Positions 56,722 through 64,000 of a stretch of DNA of 64,000 bases are shown here, one piece after another (within the stretch, counting starts at the first letter, position 1; each line of letters begins with the position of its first letter). Position numbers and translations under genes: made by a program. The notes beneath the pieces are model-generated. The model saw nothing but the letters and a program-made list of their open reading frames with translations. It did not search any database and was not told the origin of the DNA. Origin of the DNA: Paroedura picta (lineage: Eukaryota > Chordata > Lepidosauria > Squamata > Gekkonidae); contig NC_135382.1 in the NCBI RefSeq assembly GCF_049243985.1, positions 21,494,990-21,558,989 of the forward strand. Reading direction: 5' to 3'.

Positions 56722-56900
56722 CTGGAGAGTCCAGGCTAGCCCAATCACATCAGGTCTTGGAAGTTAAGCAGGGTTGGTCGTGGCTAGTATTTGGATGGGA
56801 GACCACCAAGGATGTTCAGGCCTGCTATGCAGAGGCAGGCAATGGGAAGTCACTTCTGTTCCATCTTTTGCTGTGAAAACTCTACAGACTTGTCTGCAAG
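56722..56900 (+). mobile_element. 5S-rRNA-derived SINE (PEPD intron 3)
   Basis: GAAGTTAAGCAGGGTTGGTC, TTTGGATGGGAGACCACCAA and GCAGAGGCAGGCAATGGGAA are in the usual order. Confidence 0.85.
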
Positions 56901-57704
56901 TTGATGGTTAAAAAAGGCCCTTTTGCAATCTGAGCACAGTTATGATGTGTGTACGCTCAACCTAATATGAGGCATTGGAAAAAGGCTCCTTCCATTGAAA
57001 GAAAGTGCCTCTGCTTGCAGATTAGATTTTGGGGATCCAACCTGTTGTTCTGATAGCTGTTTCCCCAGTGCTTTTTGGTTGGGAAACTTGGGGAAGACAC
57101 AAAATGATGTGGTACACACAGGTTTTACTCTATGATCAGAGGGCGAGAACTTGAACGTGATGTCACTTTAGCAGCTACTCCTTGAATGCTGGCAGGTGGA
57201 TCTGTTGTTTTTTCCCTGGCCCAGCTGCTCCTTACCTTGTAGAGGTCTAATTCTGCTAACTTTCATTGTCAACCAAACCTGGCTGAACTGGTGAGCATCT
57301 TCTGTGGCCCAGGTTGCCTGGTTCTCTGAGCTCTGTGTGACCTGGCTGAGATTCAACTCTCTGGCTCGAGGCCTTCAGTCAAGGTCTCTGCAAGCTATCA
57401 GAGGAAGCCTGATTCTCTTCCCTGAATGGTTTTTCCACAGGGTAGCTTTCAGTGCCCCAAAATGGAGATTAGTGAAATGGGTTTCCACACTCAAAAGCAT
57501 CACATTGAAAAGTTCTTGCCACGCACATTCCGTTGGTGCACATCCGGAGCATGGGTGGTGCCAGAAAGCAGATGCTAACTAAAGCAGAGGCTTTCGACTT
57601 GGAGACAGTCACCTTCCCAGAATATGCTGCTCTGCACAAGCACCCTGATGTTTGTCTTCATGATTCTTTAGCTGTTTTCACGCCTGAGCACCTCTTGTCT
57701 GCTG

Positions 57705-57900
57705 AGCAGGACTGTGGCTCAGTGGGAGAACGGGAGTCTGGCAAGCAGGCAGTCCCATGGTCAGTCACCTACATTGCCACTTAAGGGTCAGGTGGGAGGT
57801 AATGTGGAAGGCCTGTACCTGAATCCATGGAGATCCTCTTGCTATTCAGAATAGACAGTACTGACACTGATAAATCAAAGAGTCTGACTTAGTTGAACAC
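57705..57900 (+). mobile_element. tRNA-derived SINE, GGCAGCTTCATGTG family, diverged
   Basis: The head GGACTGTGGCTCAGTGGGAG is tRNA-like, and ACAGTACTGACACTGATAAA with CACAGCTTCATGAG follow the family order. Confidence 0.5.
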
Positions 57901-58422
57901 AGCTTCATGAGTTCAAGTGGATTAATAACTTATTTATGAGTTTGTTTGTGGGAAGCAGGGGCCGGTCTTCTGGTGTGGTGCACACCTGGATATGCATTTT
58001 TCAGTCCAAATTAGCATTAAAAGGGAGCCAGGAGTAATTTGTCTTGCATTAGAGCCAGCTTTGTTTACTCTGCTGAGGCTGGCTTCAAAAGGCAATATGC
58101 AAATCTGTGAAAGGAGCTGTCCTTGGTGCTGATGAAGAGGAAAGCTCTTTTGGTTACGGGGAACTCGGCTCAGGTGCCTTGGTTCTCTGAGTGACATCTG
58201 GTGTCTCCAGTGGGTCCCAGTAAGGGATATTCAGAATTGTTTTAAATAGCAGATTGGTATTTTGGCGTATAAAAGCAGGTAGTTTATAACATAATCTTGA
58301 TGTTACAGTCCTTCATAAAAGATGTGAGAGAGAAGGAAGCCTTGCTAGATCATTATCGGGATCTGCTTGTTTGTCAGCCTCCTGCCATGGTCAATAGGTA
58401 TTGGCTTGTGTATGATATCAAT

Positions 58423-58711
58423 AGAGCCTCTTGTGGCGTAGAGTGGTAAGGCAGCAGACATGCAGTCTGAACTTCTGCCCATGAGGCTGGGAGTTCGATC
58501 CCAGCAGCCGGCTCAAGGTTGACTCAGCCTTCCATCCTTCCGAGGTCGGTAAAATGAGTACCCAGCTTGCTGGGGGGTAAACGGTAATGACTGGGGAAGG
58601 CACTGGCAAACCACCCCATATTGAGTCTGCCATGAAAACGCTAGAGGGTGTCACCCCAAGGGTCAGACATGACTCGGGGCTTGGACGGGGGATACCTTTA
58701 CCTTTACCTTT
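58423..58711 (+). mobile_element. Sauria-type SINE, complete (PEPD intron 3)
   Basis: This full copy starts AGAGCCTCTTGTGGCGTAGA (A-box region), has the B-box GAGTTCGATCCC and ends with CCTTTACCTTT. A duplication TATGATATCAAT/TATGGTATCAAT (11 of 12) lies at 58411-58422 and 58712-58723. Confidence 0.9.
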
Positions 58712-60239
58712 TATGGTATCAATGGGGTGCCCATTGTCACTGGTTAATGCAATGGGGCATGGGGAGAGAAGCAGACCTACAAATGTGTAACTGCTTACAA
58801 CTGCTTTTCTTTTTTTGCTTTCTGTACTTTGTAGTCTAATTAGTAAATTCCTCCCCAGCAGATGAACACGTGGGAGAGGGGAAGGCAGAAGGTTATCAAG
58901 GGTCTTGGGCTTGGTTGGCTGGGCACCTGGGTGCAAGGTGCTCAGTGCACTTTCCGTATTGCTGGAGGAGCCTGCCTTTTCCTTGGGGAAAAAAGGGGGG
59001 TTCCACTGTGTTTAACTGGGGCATGTTTATGCTAGTGGGGGGGGGGGTAGGAACCTGGGGTTATAAGAAACAGTGGGTTGCCTATCAAATCAGTTTCAGC
59101 AAGAATAATCATGAGCCTTGTATCGCTTCTTCCATAAATAACTTTAGCTATTATGCCAAGATTATAAATCGCTTTTGCTATTATACCTGGAAATCTACCT
59201 AACAATGTTAGAATGAAGTTGGTGCTTATGTCATTTGGTCTGCAAATTGTTTTGTTAGGGTTGTATCATTTCAGTAATAGATTTTATTTGGTTCTCAACC
59301 TTTTTTCCCATTTATCATTTGGTGTGTAGCTTGTAGGGTCATTACCCCTTCCTTTCTGGTGGGCTTGATTATTGTAGGGGCTGTCAAAACAATGTGGATT
59401 AGTCTTGTATGGAAGCAAAGGCTGTGACCAAGAGACTGTGGTGTGACTCCAACCGTGGCTTTCTGATTCCTAATTGACACACCAGGGCTTGGTGATGCTC
59501 AATGTGGATAAAGGCAAGGCAAGAATGAAGTAAAGAAATCATGACAACTTGGGAAGTTTGCTTATTTGTGTCTGTTGCCAAACCAAAAATCAAAGTTGAG
59601 CTTGCAGTTGGCCGGCAAATGAGAACTGGAAGCCATGGCTTGGATTTAACAGGTATGTTGGTCTTGTTTGGTGTGGTGCTCAATTTAGGAAAGCATTCCT
59701 GGCAGTTGTAACTTTGTCTGCAGAGAGTGCCGTATTGCTGAGATGAGAATTTGTAGAGAAGGGTGGAATATGGAAGCAGGCAATTGGTGTGGTACATATT
59801 TGGAAGTTGCAGTTGTGGTTCTAAATCAGGGTGTCCCTAAATCCTTGTTGAACTGGTGGAATTTCAAAATTTCGGAATTTGGAGAACCAGTAGTGAGCAC
59901 CACTGCAAAAAGCCTGCTACAGGGAGTAGATCCAAGCCTATGACATAGGGGGTGTGGGTTACCGCAGAATGCCAGGAGGTTCTGCCCTAAGGGTTCTTCT
60001 AGGATGGAGACAGCTGTTTCCAAATGGCTGCTCTCTGCAGACTCAAAGGTGATGCCTTCTGGACTTTGCTGCTCCAAAGGAGTGGAAAGCTGTCTTTGCA
60101 TAGGGCAGGGATGCTTCAGGGATAAGCACCTGAAAGCATATTGGTGGGAGGGGTTCCGTGGCACCCACAGGTGCTTCATTGGGTACTCCCAATGGATAGC
60201 CGTCTGACCGGAGAGGCTGATTCTATGAAGGTTCAAGGG

Positions 60240-60345
60240 GGTGGCAGGTTACAGTGGATGAGCGATAGGGTTGTGAGTGTCCTGCATAGAGCAGGGAGTT
60301 GGACTAGATGATCCAAGAGGTTCCTTCCAATTCTATGATTCTATT
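60240..60345 (+). mobile_element. CR1 3' end fragment
   Basis: GCAGGGAGTTGGACTAGATG and CCAATTCTATGATTCTATT are the CR1 3' terminus. Confidence 0.85.
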
Positions 60346-60774
60346 CCCTTGTCTCAACTCTGGTTCATGCAACCTGTAAATTGGCAGGAAGTCTGAAGTG
60401 GCTGTGCCAGTTTTCCACTGGGCGAGAGCTTCTGCAGGACAGACATTGACAGATTTCCTTTGGCTTGAGGAGTCGGCTGTAACATATAGGAGCCAGACTA
60501 ATTTTTCATCCTTCAGGGGTTTGTGTTTTAGTGGCTGCATTTTTCTAATTTGTTGCTAGCATCAGACCTAATCCTTAGCCTCTTCACAGTTTCTTGTGAC
60601 ACCAGTGTTCTCACCTGTATAAATAAATACCTGGGTTGTCATCACTCCAGCAAAAACCTGATCTTTAGCCAACCTCTCCCTGTTTTCTTGTGATTTCTTT
60701 GTTGCTTTAAGAAGCTTCATTTAATGGAATATGTGGAACCAGAACAGAAAGGAACTAGTTAAGAAGTGAGCCCT

Positions 60775-60990
60775 GACCTGCATAGCTCAGACTAGTCTGA
60801 TCTTGTCAGATCTGGGAAGCTAAGCGGGGTTGCCCTTTGATTAGTATTTAGATGGGGGACCACTAAGGAATTCCCAGATTATGATCTGTAGGCAGCCAAT
60901 GGGAAACCACCACTGACAGTCTCTTGCCTTGAAAACAACATGGGGTGCCATGAATCAGCTGTAAGTTGGCAAGTCTAAATAAATGAATAA
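60775..60990 (+). mobile_element. 5S-rRNA-derived SINE (PEPD intron 3)
   Basis: CTGATCTTGTCAGATCTGGG, AAGCTAAGCGGGGTTGCC and GCCATGAATCAGCTGTAAG are present, followed by an A-rich AAATAAATGAATAAATAAA end. It is the most complete of the five. Confidence 0.87.
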
Positions 60991-61354
60991 ATAAAAATAA
61001 AACTTTCCATCACCAGTTAAGAAATGAATTTGTCCACGACCATGGGAGGGTATAAATAGGCAGTGACAAGAACTTCATGCATATCAAACAGCACATCCTG
61101 ATGTGAAATGAACATAGTAGAATCTGAGGATGGCCAAGAGAGACTGTAGCAGAATCACTGCTGAAAGCATCAGCAACCACAATGAAATTCCTAAGTGCCA
61201 GGGTGACCTGGTGCCTGGGATTTATCCTGCAATAGGTGGGTGCCACTAGGGGGAATTCCTGAAGATAGGGGGGAGGGGGAATGAGGAGGGCAGGGTTTGG
61301 GGAGGGGTGGGACACCTCAGTGGGGTATGATATACTATAGTCCAGGAAAAAAGT

Positions 61355-61580
61355 TGATATTTTATACCCCTCATTTCTTAAGGAACCTCTAGATGGCTTA
61401 CAGTCACCGTTCCCTTCCTCTCTCCGCAGCAGTCACCTTGTGAGGTAGGTAGGGCTGAGAGAGTTCTGACAGAACTGTGCCTGAACCAAGGTCATCCAGC
61501 TGGCTGCATGTGGAGGAGGAGTGGAGAGCCAAACCTGGTACCATCCTTAACTACCACACCACACTAGCTCTCAAAGTCAC
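61355..61580 (-). mobile_element. tRNA-derived SINE (inverted, PEPD intron 3)
   Basis: GATGGCTTACAGTCACCGTT, CAGCTGGCTGCATGTGGAGG and CCTTAACTACCACACCACAC are the inverted body and head. Confidence 0.75.
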
Positions 61581-61879
61581 CATTGACTCCAGAACAGCTG
61601 AGCTTTGTCCTCTGGACATCAGCTTTAGTTGCGGTGAGATCTCCAGTCTCCACCTGGAGACTGGCTACCATAGACTAGACGCCATGGTAGCAAAAACCTC
61701 AACAATAGTTCATGAGAGGCTTTTAAAATGGGCCATTTCAGGAACCAAAGATCACCTGAATTCTGGCTTTTCTTAGACACCGTTTGTTTTCTTTTTAGAC
61801 AAAAACACACTTTGAAATGTTGGACGCCTTCTTAACTGATGCCTTTATGAGTAATCAGAAGCAATAAAATTTCCCATCT

Positions 61880-62200
61880 TGCCTTAGAATCGTATGTGGA
61901 GGGAGCCGTCAGTTCAAACGTAACTTCGTGACCAGCAGGGGTGTTAACGCTCCCTTTCTCCTGCCGCACTCTGCGCTGTGTTATAAAATCATTTATCTGT
62001 TTCTTTTTTAAAAAGTGAAACTTGTTTACAGATGGACACAGTGCTAGATTACAAATTTGATTATGAATATTGCAATTATCTTTGCCTCGCCAGCTGCATC
62101 ACATTTCTTTGAGTGGGTCGCTTCTGTCTGCGAGCCAACAGGCTTTCCGAAGGCGAAGGGAATGTAAAATAATCATTGCAATAATACCTATGAAAAGGGG
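61880..62200. other. Candidate conserved non-coding block (PEPD intron 3)
   Basis: No repeat is recognised. TGTGTTATAAAATCATTTA, TGAATATTGCAATTATC and GAGTGGGTCGCTTCTGTC are seen. The sequence lacks the CpG decay and internal repeats of the surroundings. Confidence 0.3.
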
Positions 62201-62574
62201 GGACAGTGATTGCAAATTGCACCAGCAAATGGAAGCATGATTCAGGAACTAGAGGGGGGGGGGATTCTAAAACCTTGCCTGGTGAGTTAATGCAATCTGT
62301 TGCTGTCCTTCAGGAATTTGTGCCTATGCAGATGGAGAAGTATCTGACCTGCTCTGGGAGGGGCACTGAATTTTCCACAATGACTTTCTGGGAGAAAAGT
62401 TTCCATTTTTAAAACTTCGTTTTCATTAATTTGAGTCGCATTTCTACGACAAAATCATCCAATTCAAAATATTGTTTAAAACATATACAAAATTAATCAA
62501 CTCCCACCCATTCAAGAAACCCAGGTCTGTCAAGGAACCCCAGGGATTCATGGAACCCTGGTTGAGAAAGCCTG

Positions 62575-62795
62575 GGCTAAAGCATTGGAAGACAAGGATC
62601 TGGAAGGTCCAGGTTCGAATCCCTCCTCTTGCTGTAGAGGCTTGATGGGTGAGCTTGGACAATTCTTCTCTGAGCCTCCTCTCTCTTGCAAGGCTTCTTT
62701 TCTAGGAGAGTAAGGATGGGCAGAGGGGAGGTTGATATTGTAAGACTCTTTGGGCCCCCTGGGAGGGAACAAGGTATATAAATATTGAAATCAAT
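62575..62795 (+). mobile_element. tRNA-derived SINE, TGGAGGAGAGGAGAATGATG-related
   Basis: It has the B-box CAGGTTCGAATCCC, a body with TGGGTGAGCTTGGACAATTC, and the end GGTATATAAATATTG. Confidence 0.65.
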
Positions 62796-62989
62796 ACTTG
62801 AGTAAAGCATGCCACTGTTAACATACACCCCTTGTTTGCTGCTCCCCTGGAACCTCAAAGAGGAAAAGTGGAGCTCTCAGCGGGGTGGGTCGGGGCTCCT
62901 CTCTTTGCTTCCCCGTGGTCTCCCCCTAGCCCCAGTCCCTTGCGCGGAAGCAGCCCCTCCACCTGAATGTCTGATTTAAGGCTCCCGCT

Positions 62990-63230
62990 GTTGCCGTTCT
63001 GGAATCTTTAGCTCTAGTAGGCTTCGGTTTTGTTAATTAACGTGGCACCTGCCATTTACCTCACCTTAATTATAACTGACAGAAGGAGTCAGTGTATTGA
63101 TTGAAGATATTTCTGAAGCCAACCATGCTGTACGGCAGCTGGTCCACGCGCCACATATGGCACGATAGCTTAATTGCCTTACAGGGAAATATTGCTGGGG
63201 CTGGAGTGTCCTGGAGCGAGTGAAGCGTTG
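62990..63230. other. Candidate conserved non-coding block (PEPD intron 3)
   Basis: No repeat is recognised. GTTAATTAACGTGGCACC, CACCTTAATTATAACTG and CATATGGCACGATAGC combine homeodomain and E-box words. Confidence 0.3.
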
Positions 63231-63496
63231 CCTTGGGCTGTGTGGGGTTTCTCCTCCTTTTCCTTTCTTCGTTTTTAAAGAGGTGGTGCGTCCTCTCTGG
63301 TTGGCTCTCTATTATTTTCTTGGGGTGCACCTCTTCCAGGGCATGCCTCTTCTGTTTCTGGATTGTGGGTGGAAATGACTTCTTCGTCTGTCATTTTTGT
63401 TTTTTATATCCTGCCCTGTTCAGCTCAGGGGGAGTGACAACAGGTTTCGGAAACAGTCAATACAAGATTACATATAGAACATTTATCATCTTCATG

Positions 63497-64000
63497 GAAT
63501 CATAGAGTTGGAAAGGGCAGACGGGCGATTGAGTCCAACTCCCTGCTCAATGCAGGATCGGCCTAAAGCAGGGGTAGTCAAACTGCGGCCCTCCAGATGT
63601 CCATGGACTACAATTCCCAGGAGCCCCTGCCAGCGAATGCTGGCAGGGGCTCCTGGGAATTGTAGTCCATGGACATCTGGAGGGCCGCAGTTTGACTACC
63701 CCTGGCCTAAAGCATCCAGGAGAAAGATCTGTCCAGCCGCTGCTTGAAGACTGCCAGTGAGGGGGAGCTCATCATCTCCTTAGGCAGCCCATTCCACTGC
63801 CGGACTGCTGACTTTGAATTTCCCCCCCTGATATCAAGCCGATAACTGTTCTGCACATAGTTTAAACCCACTACTGTGGGTCCTATGCTTTGTTGCCAAC
63901 AGGATCCGCTCCCTGCCCTCCTCCTTTAAGTGACAACCTTTCAGATACTTAAGGAAAGCCATCACGTCCCCTCTTAGCCTCCTCTTCTCCAGGCTGAACA
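63497..64000 (-). pseudogene. CR1 3' end, interrupted by a palindromic MITE, runs off the edge
   Basis: The left end is the inverted CR1 tail (GGAATCATAGAGTTGGAAAG). The minus strand at the right edge reads a CR1 coding stretch (like FSLEKRRLRGDVMAFLKYLK). The MITE at 63569-63704 splits it. Confidence 0.9.
63569..63704. mobile_element. Palindromic hAT-type MITE, copy 10, nested in CR1
   Basis: This 136-bp palindrome has a perfect duplication GCCTAAAG (63561-63568 and 63705-63712). It interrupts a CR1 3' end, so it is younger than that CR1 copy. Confidence 0.95.

Larger units (their letters stand above)
52788..64000 (+). other. PEPD: PEPD intron 3 (partial, runs off the right edge)
   Basis: This intron begins GTAAGT. 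It contains SINEs, CR1 tails, a Sauria SINE with target duplications, the 54482-54577 inverted repeat, a palindromic MITE nested in CR1, and several stretches without recognised repeats (53110-54480, 55740-56550, 56900-57690, 58720-60230, 61880-62460). No sequence resembling the next prolidase exon was seen. Confidence 0.85.

Noticed and set aside
52788-64000. PEPD exon 4
   Set aside because: I searched by eye for an IHS(K/R)EHFKEKY-like segment after an acceptor in the right phase and found none, so it is probably beyond the window.
1-64000. Functional tRNA, 5S rRNA or other Pol III genes
   Set aside because: All tRNA- and 5S-like stretches are SINE heads joined to SINE bodies and tails, with damaged folds.
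1-64000. Retrovirus-like or other capsid-bearing elements
   Set aside because: No gag, pol or env signature and no convincing long terminal repeats were recognised. The reverse transcriptase pieces belong to LINEs.

Overview
This is a vertebrate nuclear window, most likely from a squamate reptile (lizard or snake). The reptile call rests on repeat content: Sauria-type tRNA SINEs with a BovB-like 3' end, 5S-rRNA-derived SINEs, abundant tRNA-derived SINEs with a TTC-rich tail, CR1 and L2-type LINE fragments, and many short hAT-type DNA elements. There is no operon structure, no dense coding, and the long open frames are all repeat-derived or chance.

Only one protein-coding gene is recognisable: the 5' part of PEPD (peptidase D, prolidase), on the + strand. 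Exon 1 codes for residues 1-5 plus two bases of codon 6 (41663-41679), exon 2 runs from 48866 to 49049, and exon 3 from 52660 to 52787. Together they give 109 complete codons plus two bases of codon 110, aligning without gaps to the N-terminus of human prolidase as I remember it. Each intron has canonical GT/AG ends. Intron 3 runs off the right edge, and exon 4 was not found. Exon 1 lies in a CpG- and GC-box-rich promoter block (about 41415-41960).

Positions 1-41400 look intergenic. In human the order is CEBPA-CEBPG-PEPD-CHST8-KCTD15 with PEPD and CHST8 head to head, so by inference the left side faces CHST8 and the right side faces CEBPG/CEBPA. This flank is a mosaic of old LINE and SINE fragments, MITEs and non-repeat blocks. 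Several of the latter (6540-6760, 22330-22830, 30860-31160, 34270-34580, 36830-37470, and inside PEPD 45850-46140, 54100-54400, 61880-62200, 62990-63230) read like candidate non-coding regulatory sequence, but conservation cannot be tested here.

The most striking structure is a family of near-perfect palindromes (about 136 bp, two arms of about 60 bp, termini CAGGGGTAGTCAAACTG). Ten well-kept copies, one degraded full copy and several truncated ones are present. Nine have perfect 8-bp target duplications, eight of them with TA in the centre (nnnTAnnn), as known for Buster-type hAT transposons. Substitutions in the arms often co-vary, as though the arms are homogenised. A SPIN-like hAT element (28795-29097) and a second hAT MITE inserted in a SINE (19718-20061) have the same kind of target site. 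Other unusual items are a GC-rich repeat with four successive hairpins (14457-14895), a 35-bp inverted repeat in PEPD intron 3 (54482-54577), and a 48-bp exact duplication of a MITE boundary 1.34 kb away (7756-7803 and 9096-9143). I found no undescribed multi-gene system, and no retrovirus-like element was recognised.
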